A stretch of 64,000 bases of DNA from Roseiarcus fermentans. GTDB taxonomy: Bacteria; Pseudomonadota; Alphaproteobacteria; Rhizobiales; Beijerinckiaceae. Shown in pieces: positions 52,348-61,117 of the stretch (position 1 is its first letter; every line of letters begins with the position of its first letter). The notes under the pieces were generated by a model. It made no database searches. It was not told the DNA's origin and saw only the letters and a program-made list of their open reading frames with translations. The DNA lies in the NCBI RefSeq assembly GCF_003315135.1, contig NZ_QNRK01000028.1, positions 1-64,000 on the forward strand. The letters are read 5' to 3'. Made by a program: the position numbers and the translations under genes.

Positions 52348-53970
52348 ATGACCGAGATCGCCCATTCGAGCCCCGATGTCACCGAGCTTGACGTTGCCGT
52401 GATCGGCACGGGCTTCGGCGGTCTCTATGCGCTGCACAAATTTCGCAACGAGCTTGGCCTCAACGTCCAGGCCTTTGATGACGCCGGTGACGTCGGGGGC
52501 ACGTGGTATTGGAATCGGTACCCGGGCTGCCGCGTCGACACAGAGGCGACGGTCTACTGTTATTCCTTCGACAAAGACCTCGTACGCAGCTGGAAATGGT
52601 CGGAGCGTTATCCGCAGCAGCCGGAAGTGTTGGCCTACCTGAACACGGTCGCGACCAAACATGATCTCAGGCGCTCGATCAACTTCAACACGAGAGTGGT
52701 GAACGCCGAGTGGGATGAGACATCGCCAGGCTGGAAACTGACGACCGCGGATGGAAGGCGATACAAAGCCCAGTTCGTCGTCGAAGGGGTTGGTCTCCTC
52801 TCCTCGACCAACATCCCGAAGTTCACCGGCTCGGAGACATTCAAGGGCGAAATCATCTCGGCCTCGCGCTGGCCTCAGCGTCCCGTTGATCTCAAGGGCA
52901 AGCGCGTGGCCGTGATCGGCACGGGCTCGACGGGCGTTCAGGTGATAACGGCGATCGCGCCCGAGGTCGGTCACCTCTACGTCTTGCAGCGGACTCCGCA
53001 ATATGTCGTCCCGCTCGGCAACCAGCATCCGCTTCCTGAGAAAGCGCTTCGCGCGATACAAGAGGATCCGGATGAGTTCTTCCGGTGGAATCTTAATACT
53101 GGCGCCGTGTTCGGTTTCCAGGAGAGCACGATTCCGGCGTTGAGCGTGTCGGATGCGGAAAGACAGCGCCTCTATCAGCAGGCGTGGGATCGGGGCAACG
53201 GCTTCGCTTTCATGCTCGAGACCTTCAGCGACCTGACGACCAGCGAGGAGGCGAACAAGACAGCGACCGATTTCATGCGCGACAAGATCCGCAGCACCGT
53301 CAAGGATCCGCAGGTCGCCGAGATGCTTTGCCCGAATGATTTCTACGCCAAGCGGCCGCTCGCGACCGACAACTACTACGAGGTCTACAATCGGTCGAAC
53401 GTTACGCTCGTCGACGTGAAGGCGGACCCGATTCAGGGGTTTACCGAGCGCGGCATCCGGACAACCAGTGGAGAGATCGAACTCGACGTCGTCATCTTCG
53501 CGACCGGCTTCGACGCAGTCACCGGCAACTATCTGAAGATCGACACGACCGGCCGCGACGGTCAGAAGCTTCAGGACAAATGGAGGAATGGACCGAGCGC
53601 CTTCGCGGGCGTCGCGATCTCCGGCTTCCCGAACCTCTTCATGATCTACGGTCCGTTCTGCCCCTTTACCAGCCAACCGCTGGTGCATGAATGGCAGGTC
53701 AACTGGTTCGCCGATCTCGTGGTCCACGCGCGCGCAACCGGCGGCAAGACCGTCGAGGTCTCGCCAGAGACCGAAAAGGCGTGGGTCAAGGTGTGTGTCG
53801 ATGGCGCCGCGGCGACCTTGTTCGCGCGCACCGATAGCTGGATCAACGGGACCAACATTCCCGGCAAGCCGAGGGCCGCAATGTTCTACATGAACGGAAT
53901 GGCGAATTACATCAAGGAGATGAGCCAGATCGTCAACTCCGGTTACGCCGGTTTCGGCATCGGCGCCTGA
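52348..53970 (+). CDS. Baeyer-Villiger monooxygenase-like flavoprotein, copy 2, altered fingerprint
   Basis: 540 aa. FAD-binding GTGFGG (G20-G25), GTWYWNRYPG, NADPH-binding GTGSTG (191-196) and the KRP arginine region (FYAKRPLATD) are all present. The type I BVMO fingerprint reads FKGEIISASRWP (165-176): the conserved His is Ser171 (codon 52858-52860), while BVMO 1 has His at the same position. In known BVMOs this His supports the conformational change during catalysis. The enzyme could still work, or could act as an NADPH oxidase, N-monooxygenase-like or other group B flavin monooxygenase. Strong AGGAAG before ATG 52348. Confidence 0.87.
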   Translation: MTEIAHSSPDVTELDVAVIGTGFGGLYALHKFRNELGLNVQAFDDAGDVGGTWYWNRYPGCRVDTEATVYCYSFDKDLVRSWKWSERYPQQPEVLAYLNTVATKHDLRRSINFNTRVVNAEWDETSPGWKLTTADGRRYKAQFVVEGVGLLSSTNIPKFTGSETFKGEIISASRWPQRPVDLKGKRVAVIGTGSTGVQVITAIAPEVGHLYVLQRTPQYVVPLGNQHPLPEKALRAIQEDPDEFFRWNLNTGAVFGFQESTIPALSVSDAERQRLYQQAWDRGNGFAFMLETFSDLTTSEEANKTATDFMRDKIRSTVKDPQVAEMLCPNDFYAKRPLATDNYYEVYNRSNVTLVDVKADPIQGFTERGIRTTSGEIELDVVIFATGFDAVTGNYLKIDTTGRDGQKLQDKWRNGPSAFAGVAISGFPNLFMIYGPFCPFTSQPLVHEWQVNWFADLVVHARATGGKTVEVSPETEKAWVKVCVDGAAATLFARTDSWINGTNIPGKPRAAMFYMNGMANYIKEMSQIVNSGYAGFGIGA

Positions 53971-54041
53971 ATCGGGGCGGCGCGCGCTGGTTTTTTTTGC
54001 GCCGCGCCTCTCAACGCTGAACACAGAGAGGGTCTCTGGCA

Positions 54042-54572
54042 ATGCGCTTCGCAAAGGAAACGCGCATCGGCGACGGCGAGGGCTTCCGGGCGTTTCCCGC
54101 CGACGCCGCTCTCGACGGTCGGACGGCGACTTACGTTCTGAAGGCGCAGGCGGGTTTCGATGCCCTGCGCAACGCGGCGGCGCAGCTTGCTGCCCTGCTC
54201 GTGTTGGTGTCGATTGGCAAGCGAGATCGTGTCCTTGACGAGCCGATCCTTGCGCAGGCCGAAACCGCATTCAAAGAAGCGGAAGACATCCTCGGTGCGA
54301 TCGAGGCGCCCGCAGCCGCGGCTCACCACCACTTTCACCTTTCGCTCGCCCGCGAACGAATTGGCGAGGCCTTGCGAATTGCTCGGCAGGGTTCGCTGCG
54401 GATTGACGAGCCGTCGCTTGATCGGGCGCATCAGACGCTGAAGGCAGGGTGGCGGGAGATGCTGGCAGGGAGCAAGGCGCTGCCGGGCTTTCAGGTCGTC
54501 GATTTCAGCCAATCCTGCTGCGCGGCCCATCGAGGTCTTCGCGAGCGTCGGATCGAGCCTTGTAGCGGATAA
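54042..54572 (+). CDS. Unknown helical protein between BVMO 2 and MBL 2
   Basis: 176 aa, no family recognised. Predicted mostly helical with an Ala/Leu/Glu-rich middle, a histidine cluster (AAAHHHFHLSL near residues 87-97), two adjacent cysteines near the C terminus (SQSCCAAH) and no signal peptide or membrane segment. It lies 71 bp after BVMO 2 and 26 bp before the second MBL gene on the same strand, so it very probably belongs to the pathway operon. His and Cys clusters could hint at metal binding. No function is proposed. Confidence 0.7.
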   Translation: MRFAKETRIGDGEGFRAFPADAALDGRTATYVLKAQAGFDALRNAAAQLAALLVLVSIGKRDRVLDEPILAQAETAFKEAEDILGAIEAPAAAAHHHFHLSLARERIGEALRIARQGSLRIDEPSLDRAHQTLKAGWREMLAGSKALPGFQVVDFSQSCCAAHRGLRERRIEPCSG

Positions 54573-54598
54573 CCAAAAGAAGCGAAAGGGAGGCGATT

Positions 54599-55477
54599 AT
54601 GAGCAAGTATTCCATTTGGGTTCTAGAGTACTGCCGCGTCGAAGAACTGCCGGCGAGCGCGGTCGTATACGGCGCCCATAACCGGGGAACGCTTCGGCTT
54701 CCCTTCTGTTACACTCTGGTCAAAGGACCGGACTTCGCGGCATTGATCGACGTGGGTTACAACGACGTGGACCACGGGCGCGAGCTGACCGAGATGTTCG
54801 GGATCTCGAATTGGCGCGACCCGCACACTGTCCTTGGCGAATGCGGACTGACCCCTGAGCAGATCACGCATGTGATTCTGACCCATGGCCATTTCGATCA
54901 CATGGGGGGCACGGACCTCTTTCCGAAAGCAACGTTCTTCATTCAGGAAAGGGAGCTTTCGCGATGGGTTTGGGCGATGTCGATCGGCCGAAGGTTCCGG
55001 TGGCTCATGGAGGCCGTCGATCCTGGCGATGTTCTGCGCGTAGTCGAACTCGCACGCCAGGGCCGGCTCGTTTCTCTCGAGGGCGCTCTCGAAGACGTGC
55101 TGCCCCATATCGATCTTTATCCCGCGCACGAGAGCCACACGCCGGGCTCCCAATACGTGGTCATTCGTAACGACGGCAAACGCGACTCGGCCGACGTTTG
55201 GGTCATGGCGGGCGACCTGATTTACCAGTTCGAGAATCTGCACGGCAACAACGAAGCCGATCCCTACTATGTCCCGGTCGGGCTCGGGAGCGGCAGTCAG
55301 ACCAATATGTTGCTGGCGATCGACGAGATGATCAAGCGCGCCGGCGGGGAGATGCGCCGCGTGATCCCGGCCCACGAAGAGGGACTCAAGACTGTGTTCC
55401 CTTCGCGGATTGCAGCGAGCGGATTGCGCGTGACCGAGATAGCGCTCGCGGATGGAGAGCCAAGTCGGGTGCGGTGA
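54599..55477 (+). CDS. MBL-fold hydrolase, AHL-lactonase-like, second copy
   Basis: 292 aa. Metal motif THGHFDH (H96, H98, D100, H101) and the distal His and Asp in AHESHTPGS and VMAGDLIY, with a last His in IPAHEEG. Closer to the N-acyl-homoserine-lactonase group than MBL 1. GGGAGG ribosome site. Last gene of module B. With BVMO 2 it mirrors the BVMO/MBL pairing of module A, supporting lactone or ester hydrolysis after Baeyer-Villiger oxidation. Quorum-quenching activity is a possible alternative. Confidence 0.86.
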   Translation: MSKYSIWVLEYCRVEELPASAVVYGAHNRGTLRLPFCYTLVKGPDFAALIDVGYNDVDHGRELTEMFGISNWRDPHTVLGECGLTPEQITHVILTHGHFDHMGGTDLFPKATFFIQERELSRWVWAMSIGRRFRWLMEAVDPGDVLRVVELARQGRLVSLEGALEDVLPHIDLYPAHESHTPGSQYVVIRNDGKRDSADVWVMAGDLIYQFENLHGNNEADPYYVPVGLGSGSQTNMLLAIDEMIKRAGGEMRRVIPAHEEGLKTVFPSRIAASGLRVTEIALADGEPSRVR

Positions 55478-56107
55478 GCGCAAGCGACGAAAGTCCGCGC
55501 GCGCGCCGCCGCCTGAGCGGGTTGCGCATCGGCGCGCTCGATGCGCGGTCGGCAGCAGGTTGCGGCCGCCTCGGCCTCGGCCTGCAGGCGCTCGACGGCG
55601 ATTTCCTCGACGAGCCGGGCGTTGCGGGCGAAGCCGGAATTGGCGCCCGCAACAGAATGCCCGCCCTCGTCCAGCGCGTCCGCGTCTGGCCGAGGGCGAG
55701 GGCGAGGGGGAAGTAGGAGAAGTCGAGACTGGATCGGCGACGGCTGCATCGCGATTTGCCAGCGGCAGGCCAATCTCCTCAACCGAGAAACCGGCGAGGA
55801 ATTTCCGCATGGAGAGCGCGGCGCTCCGAGGCAGGCCGAATCGGTGCGCGCTTGTCGAAACGGCGTCGCGGCGCCGAGCGATTGGCGCTCGGGATTCGTA
55901 AACCGGATGGGATTGAGGACCAACGGCGGCATCGGGGTCCCGGTCTCGGGCGGGCGAAAGCGGGCCACGAGGTCGGGCAGGCGCTGGCGTCGAGAGCCGG
56001 CGCGATCGCGTCGGTGAGTTCGGCCTCGCGCACATCGCCGCGCTCCGGCAATGCGTCGAAGCCGCGCCGCGGCTGCGTCGGCGTGACGGATCGTCGAGAA
56101 GCGCCGC
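55478..56107. other. Non-coding or degenerate region at the right edge of the island
   Basis: No intact gene. Minus-strand reading contains short pieces that look once-coding (RFRPPETGTPMPPLVLNP near 55900-55960, and GDVREAELTDAIAPALDAS in another frame near 55990-56050), suggesting a decayed gene with a frameshift, but I cannot name it firmly. The region separates the catabolic island from the exopolysaccharide locus. Confidence 0.4.
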
Positions 56108-56758
56108 TCAGAAGTAACGCTCCGGCACCCGGATCAGGTCGCCCGGCAGCACCGGAATGGTCGGCGAAAGCGGATACTGCTTGAAGCCCGCCTCGCCGGA
56201 ATGCTGGATCGATACATCGGACCGGCTCGCTCGATAGGTCGAGCCGCCCGCGAGCGCGATTGCGCTCAACACGTTCAGGCCGCCCTTGAACGGGTATTCG
56301 CCGGGCTTTTCCACCTCCCCGAGTATGTAGAAGGGCCGGAAGCTCGAGACTTCGACCGTCACTTTGGGATCGCGCAGGTACTCGCCGCGGAACGCCTTGG
56401 TCAACGCCGCCTCGAACTGCTTGTTGCTCAAGCCGGCCGCCTTGACCGTCCCGGCAAGCGGCAGGGAGACGTTGCCGCCCGGGTCGATCTCGTATTCTCC
56501 CGAAAGACGGTCCTCGCCGAACACCGTCACCTTGATCTTCTCGCCCGGCTGAAGGTCCGGCGCGGTCGTCGCAGCCGCGGTGATCAGCGCCTCCTGCTCG
56601 GTCGCCGTCGCCGGACCGAGGCTGTCGACACTCGCACAGCCCGACAAGACGGCGCTGCCGAACGCTGCTCCACATATGGCCCGCCAGATCTTCGACAACG
56701 TCAGACCCCGTGATCGCCAGCCCCAAACTAGTGGCCACATCTTCTTCAAGTCAAACAA
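56108..56758 (-). CDS. Polysaccharide export lipoprotein (Wza-like, PES domain)
   Basis: 216 aa. An N-terminal signal is followed by a lipobox (AVLSGC, Cys lipidated). The polysaccharide export sequence domain starts LQPGEKIKVTVFGEDRLSGE and continues IDPGGNVSLPLAG, with a SLBB-like part (FYILGEVEKPGEYPF). Forms the outer-membrane part of a Wza-type channel. Shorter than E. coli Wza and similar to ExoF-like proteins of Rhizobiales. It is divergent from the plus-strand exopolysaccharide genes across an AT-rich region. ATG 56740 is an alternative start. Confidence 0.9.
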   Translation of the reverse strand: MFDLKKMWPLVWGWRSRGLTLSKIWRAICGAAFGSAVLSGCASVDSLGPATATEQEALITAAATTAPDLQPGEKIKVTVFGEDRLSGEYEIDPGGNVSLPLAGTVKAAGLSNKQFEAALTKAFRGEYLRDPKVTVEVSSFRPFYILGEVEKPGEYPFKGGLNVLSAIALAGGSTYRASRSDVSIQHSGEAGFKQYPLSPTIPVLPGDLIRVPERYF

Positions 56759-57012
56759 TTTGTAGAGCTTAGTCGACAGCGTAAACCATCTTTGTTATTG
56801 GCGAAAGATGAATCAGGTTTTCGAGTCTAGATTTCACGATAAATGAATGGTCACGAATTATTCCGTTTACAGAACTTCTGTTGAACGTCAATGACAAAGT
56901 CTACAAACGTGTTAAGATTACAAACTGGAAATCATGCGGACTTTTTTCTCTTGCGGCGTTTGTAGTGTGAGGATATTGGATTGTTCATGCGCAACCATTT
57001 CAAAGTTGCATC
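56759..57012. promoter_or_regulatory. AT-rich divergent control region of the exopolysaccharide locus
   Basis: About 250 bp that are strikingly AT-rich against the flanks. It must hold the promoters of the export lipoprotein gene and of the plus-strand operon. A small hairpin ATCTTT/AAAGAT (about 56788-56808) is visible. Because the operon encodes a NusG-like antiterminator, part of this leader may be its recruitment site. Confidence 0.5.
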
Positions 57013-58434
57013 ATGGATGTTTACTATGGCAACGCGCCCACTTGTTGGAGCCGGCTGCGGCCGGCGGAACGAAGCGTCCGGGCGGCGCTGCCGCTCGTGC
57101 TCGGCGTCCTGACGCTGGCGGGGATGGCGCGGGCGCAGGACGCGACCAACGCGGCCGCCGGCGGGTCGGGTTCGGCCGCCGCGTCTCGTTCCGACGCAGC
57201 CCTCGGAATCCAGGGAGCCCCCCTTCCGGCAAACGGTCTGGTCGTCGGCGGGTTCCTCGTTTACCCCTCGATCTTCGTCGGCGCGATCTACAACGACAAT
57301 CTCTTCACGTCCGAAAACCACCGGGTGAACGGCATGGGCCTCGAGTTCACGCCGAACGTGGTCGCGGTTGACGATCAGGGGATCCACAAGACCACGCTCA
57401 CGCTCAACGCCGACGCCACCGTCTATCCCGACGCGTCGCGCCCGCCCTTCACGAACACGCCGTCGCCGAACAACGTCACCGGGACAGCGTCTTTCGACCA
57501 TGTCTGGAAGCCGACCGCAGACCTGACGGTCGACGTGACCGGCGCATTCACCCGCCAGAACGGAATTTTCGGGACATTCGGCGCAGCCGGCTCGTCGTTC
57601 GTCTCCTCGATCAACACGACCAGCACCGCGGCGCTGAACCAGAACTGGAATGAGGCGAGCGGCGCGCTGGCGATCGAGAAACTCCTGGCCGACCGCTTCT
57701 ACGTGAGGGTCGGCGCCGGGGCGCAACTCACGCAATACGAAGCGCTTCCGCTCGGAGGCGGTTCGCAGAGCGGCGCCAGTTACGACGCGTTCGTGCGGAC
57801 GGGCTACTGGGTGACGCCGCAACTGAGCGTGTTCATCGAAGGCGGCGGCGACTGGGCGCGCTACTGGAACGGCTGGTACGACACGAATGGCTATCGCGTG
57901 ATCGGCGGCCTCAGGTCCGATCTCATCGGCCTGTTTCGCGGCGAAATTTACGCCGGCTACCAGACGCAGAACAGCGTCAGTCGTGTCTTCGGGTCCGTCG
58001 GCGCGCCGGCATTCGGCGGAAGGATCTCCTACTATCCGACGCGGTATCTCACGCTCGCCGTATCCCTCGAAAATTCCGTTGGATCTGCCGTTACACAATT
58101 GCCGCCGGTCGCCGTGGTTCAATTGCAGCCAATTCCGTTGCAGGCGATCGCTGGATCGCCGAACGGCGTCACGTCTCAGGCGCGATTCGAGGCAGATTAT
58201 TCGTTGGCGACGTCTTGGTCCTTGGCGGTGCGGGGAGGATGGGCGCGGACGGCCTGGTCGAACAGTCCTCTCGACGATACCGCTTGGACATTTGGCGGTG
58301 GCTTAAATTATACCTACTGGAGAAACATCGCATTGACTTTTAACTATCAATACACGGCGACAACCTCAAATCGCAATTATGTCGCTGTATATCATCAAAA
58401 CATAATTTCGGCTGGGCTAACTTATCACTATTAA
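57013..58434 (+). CDS. Outer-membrane beta-barrel protein (BBP2-like) of the exopolysaccharide locus
   Basis: 473 aa with a signal segment (LPLVLGVLTLAGMARAQ). The mature chain consists of alternating amphipathic strands, begins with FLVYPSIFVGAIYNDNLF (the usual opening of BBP2-type barrels) and ends in an aromatic Tyr (AGLTYHY), as outer-membrane barrels do. Such proteins accompany exopolysaccharide export genes in Rhizobiales. GC falls near the 3' end. Start at ATG 57013 is provisional. Confidence 0.8.
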   Translation: MDVYYGNAPTCWSRLRPAERSVRAALPLVLGVLTLAGMARAQDATNAAAGGSGSAAASRSDAALGIQGAPLPANGLVVGGFLVYPSIFVGAIYNDNLFTSENHRVNGMGLEFTPNVVAVDDQGIHKTTLTLNADATVYPDASRPPFTNTPSPNNVTGTASFDHVWKPTADLTVDVTGAFTRQNGIFGTFGAAGSSFVSSINTTSTAALNQNWNEASGALAIEKLLADRFYVRVGAGAQLTQYEALPLGGGSQSGASYDAFVRTGYWVTPQLSVFIEGGGDWARYWNGWYDTNGYRVIGGLRSDLIGLFRGEIYAGYQTQNSVSRVFGSVGAPAFGGRISYYPTRYLTLAVSLENSVGSAVTQLPPVAVVQLQPIPLQAIAGSPNGVTSQARFEADYSLATSWSLAVRGGWARTAWSNSPLDDTAWTFGGGLNYTYWRNIALTFNYQYTATTSNRNYVAVYHQNIISAGLTYHY

Positions 58435-58451
58435 CTGTTTTGGGGTGCGCG

Positions 58452-58925
58452 ATGAGAATAGTCGCCATAGGCTTGTTCGCGACGGCCGCCGCTGTTCTGA
58501 CGGTCCCGGCATCGGCCCAGCAGATCCGGACGCCCGGCGAACTCGGCGCCGCGGCGGTGCAGGTCCCGCTGTCGCCAACGGCGCGGCGCACGCGAGATCG
58601 ACTGATCGCCGACCCCGGCGCCATCGCAGCCGTGGTCAGGGCCGCCAACAGGGCGAACCCCAGGGATCGCAGGGAGATCGAGCGCGGCATCGTGGCCGCG
58701 CTGGTCTATCTCAGCCGTTATGATCCGGCCGGCTCCCGGGCGATTTCGACCTTCCTGGCGGACAACGCCGGCGACCCGGTGGTCGCCGACGTCGTCGCCG
58801 ACTTCGCGGCCCTGACCTCCGCTGCGCCATACGGCGGCGCTGGCGGTCTCGGCCTGGAGGGGGGCCTGGGCGGCGGCGGGGGCGGCTTTTCCTCCAGTCC
58901 TGGCTCGCCCGCCAGCGTGCAATAG
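58452..58925 (+). CDS. Small secreted protein of the exopolysaccharide locus
   Basis: 157 aa with a signal peptide (MRIVAIGLFATAAAVLTVPASA). The mature part is helical, with a Gly-rich C-terminal tail (GGAGGLGLEGGLGGGGGGF). No named family is recognised. It sits 17 bp after the beta-barrel gene and 4 bp before the NusG-like gene on the same strand, so it is part of the operon. Confidence 0.75.
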   Translation: MRIVAIGLFATAAAVLTVPASAQQIRTPGELGAAAVQVPLSPTARRTRDRLIADPGAIAAVVRAANRANPRDRREIERGIVAALVYLSRYDPAGSRAISTFLADNAGDPVVADVVADFAALTSAAPYGGAGGLGLEGGLGGGGGGFSSSPGSPASVQ

Positions 58926-58929
58926 GTCT

Positions 58930-59505
58930 GTGGCCTTGCTCTCACTCCATCCGCGAGAACCCGCGCAGCCGCATGGAGCCGCTGCGCCTGTCGACAGGCC
59001 GCTCGACCAAGGCGAGCGATGGCATGTCGTACAGACACTGGCGCATCGGGAATTCGGCGCGGCGATGCAGTTGCGCGCCCAGGATCTGCGCGTCTTCCTG
59101 CCGTTCGTCCGGGCGTCCGTCCGCCATGCGAGGCGAACCCGCGATGTCTGTCGCGCGGCGTTTCCCGGCTACCTGTTCGTCGCGCTGGATCTCGATCGCG
59201 ACCGCTGGCGCTCGATCAACGGAACGATCGGCGTCCTGCGCCTGATCATGGGCGAGAACGGACCGCTGCCGGTTCCCGCCGGGGTCGTCGAGACGCTGTT
59301 CGGCTATCTCGACGAGACCGGCGCCTGTCGCTTCGACCGCGATCTCGTCACGGGCCAGTCCGTGCGCGTCGCCTCGGGGCCGCTGGCCCAGGCGATGGGC
59401 CGACTGGTGCGGCTCGACTCGCGCGGCAAGGTGCGGGTGCTCCTCGAAATTCTCGGCGGCCAGATCTACGCCACCCTGGACAGGGCGAACCTGGAAGCCG
59501 TCTGA
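58930..59505 (+). CDS. NusG-like specialised antiterminator (RfaH/UpxY type)
   Basis: 191 aa, GTG start at 58930. NGN domain: WHVVQTLAHREFGAAMQLRAQ, FLPFVRASVRHARRTR, FPGYLFVALDLDRDRWRSIN. A KOW-like C-terminal domain follows (VRVASGPLAQAMGRLVRLDS). NusG paralogues encoded inside polysaccharide operons bind RNA polymerase at the leader and suppress pausing and Rho termination along the long transcript. Its position as third gene fits that role. Confidence 0.87.
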   Translation: MALLSLHPREPAQPHGAAAPVDRPLDQGERWHVVQTLAHREFGAAMQLRAQDLRVFLPFVRASVRHARRTRDVCRAAFPGYLFVALDLDRDRWRSINGTIGVLRLIMGENGPLPVPAGVVETLFGYLDETGACRFDRDLVTGQSVRVASGPLAQAMGRLVRLDSRGKVRVLLEILGGQIYATLDRANLEAV

Positions 59506-59595
59506 CACCCGCGCGCCCCGCGCGGGGCGCGCGCGCCGCCGAATCTCCCTCCACGCGTGAACGTCAGTTCACCCGAAGTGCGGTAGCATGCCGAA

Positions 59596-61089
59596 ATGAC
59601 CGCGATGTCGAGACACAAGGACGGATTCGACCCTGCCGCGTCCCAGGACGGGGGCACGGCGCCGGATCAGCCGACCCTGCGAGCGCTGGGCGACGACCCG
59701 ATCGAAGCCTGTCTGTTCGTCGGCCTCATCGCCGGGCTCGCGTGGGTTCCGCTCTGGCTCGGCGGCAACCGGCTTTTGCCATGGAGCGTGGATGCGATCG
59801 TATTCCCCGCCCTGGCGTTCGTTTACGAGGTCTCGAACCTCGCGCGCGCGCGCCGGCATGCGATCGCCGTCAAACGGATCGCCGTTGCGGCCGCATTGTT
59901 TCTGGCCGTCGTCGTGTGGATTCTCGCCCAGATGTCGACGCTCGTGATGTCCGGCCTCGCCCACCCGATATGGGCGATGGCTTCGGACGCGCTCGGCCGA
60001 AGCGCGGCCGCCGGCCTGCCCGGGACGATCAGCGTCAATCCCGCGGCCACCGGACGGGCGCTGATGCGCTTGCTCACCGATGCGAGCGTGCTGTGGCTTG
60101 CGATGCAGCTCTGCCGCAGGGCGGCGCGGGCGCAACTGTTGCTGCTCTTCGTCGCCGGCGTCGTCGCCGCCTATTCCGCCCTCGGGCTGATCCTGGCGGT
60201 CGCGGCGCACGGCGCGATCCCGTTCCTGGATGCGCCCGACGGAAGCGGCTTCGTTCGCTCGACCTTCGCCAACCCGAACTCCTTCGCCACCTATGCTGGT
60301 CTCGGCCTGATAACCGTCACCGCGCTCGCGTTGCGCCTGTACCAGCACGCCATGTCCGACACCGCCGGGATCGCTTCCAATCGGATCGGGAGCCTGATCG
60401 CCGCCACGGGCGCCCGGGCCGGCTTCTGCCTCGGCGCCCTGCTGGTGATCCTGGTCGCGCTCCTCGGGACAGCCTCGAGAGGCGGGATTCTGGCCACCAT
60501 GCTCGGCGTGTTCGCCGTCCTCGTCTTGACGACGACGCGCCGGCGGCGGCGGCAGGGCGAGCGGATCGAGGGGATCGCCTTCGTCGCGGCGGCGATCGCG
60601 GTGACGTTCATCGGGTTCGGCGACCGGTTCGTCGGCCGCATCGCGACCGCGGGTCTCGGCGACGTCAGCCGCCTCGCCGTCGACGCCATCGCCATGCGCG
60701 CGATCCTCGACGCCCCGCTTCTCGGATTCGGTTATGGCGCCTTCGCCGACGTGTTCCCGATGTACCGGGACCAGTCGATCTCGAACTTCGAAGTCTGGGA
60801 CCTCGCCCACAACACCTATGTCGAGGTCTGGCTCGGCCTCGGCCTCGTCTTCGGCACGGCGCTGATGACGGCGCTGGCGCTGCTCGTGCTCAAGTGCGCC
60901 ATCGGGGCGGTGATACGGCAGCGCGACTCGATGGCGCCGGTCGTCGCCACGGCCGCCGCGCTGACCGTCGGCGTGCACGCGCTCGTCGACTTCAGCCTGC
61001 AGATCCAGGCCGTGTCACTGACGTTCATGGCCCTGCTGGGCGCCGGCGTCGCGCAGTCGGAAAGCTCCCGTCACGCCGTCGCCGATTGA
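59596..61089 (+). CDS. O-antigen ligase/Wzy-like polysaccharide polymerase
   Basis: 497 aa, about ten to twelve membrane helices. The Wzy_C-type periplasmic loop and surrounding motifs are visible: LFVAGVVAAYSALGLIL, FANPNSFATYAGLGL, GTASRGGILATMLG and LGFGYGAFADVFPMY with AHNTYVEVWLGLGL. Such enzymes join repeat units on an undecaprenyl carrier or ligate polymer to lipid A. Location with Wza- and Wzc-like genes favours polymerisation of an exopolysaccharide. Confidence 0.87.
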   Translation: MTAMSRHKDGFDPAASQDGGTAPDQPTLRALGDDPIEACLFVGLIAGLAWVPLWLGGNRLLPWSVDAIVFPALAFVYEVSNLARARRHAIAVKRIAVAAALFLAVVVWILAQMSTLVMSGLAHPIWAMASDALGRSAAAGLPGTISVNPAATGRALMRLLTDASVLWLAMQLCRRAARAQLLLLFVAGVVAAYSALGLILAVAAHGAIPFLDAPDGSGFVRSTFANPNSFATYAGLGLITVTALALRLYQHAMSDTAGIASNRIGSLIAATGARAGFCLGALLVILVALLGTASRGGILATMLGVFAVLVLTTTRRRRRQGERIEGIAFVAAAIAVTFIGFGDRFVGRIATAGLGDVSRLAVDAIAMRAILDAPLLGFGYGAFADVFPMYRDQSISNFEVWDLAHNTYVEVWLGLGLVFGTALMTALALLVLKCAIGAVIRQRDSMAPVVATAAALTVGVHALVDFSLQIQAVSLTFMALLGAGVAQSESSRHAVAD

Positions 61090-61117
61090 CCCTCGAACAA
61101 GCCCAGGAAAGGCGCAG

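Noticed and set aside
54623-56035. A 470-aa minus-strand frame opposite MBL 2
   Set aside because: Low-complexity Arg/Pro/Ser composition; MBL 2 on the plus strand has a complete metal site.
55869-56060. Possible decayed regulator-like gene on the minus strand
   Set aside because: Only short pieces in two frames look coding; family identity could not be supported, so it is described only as degenerate sequence.
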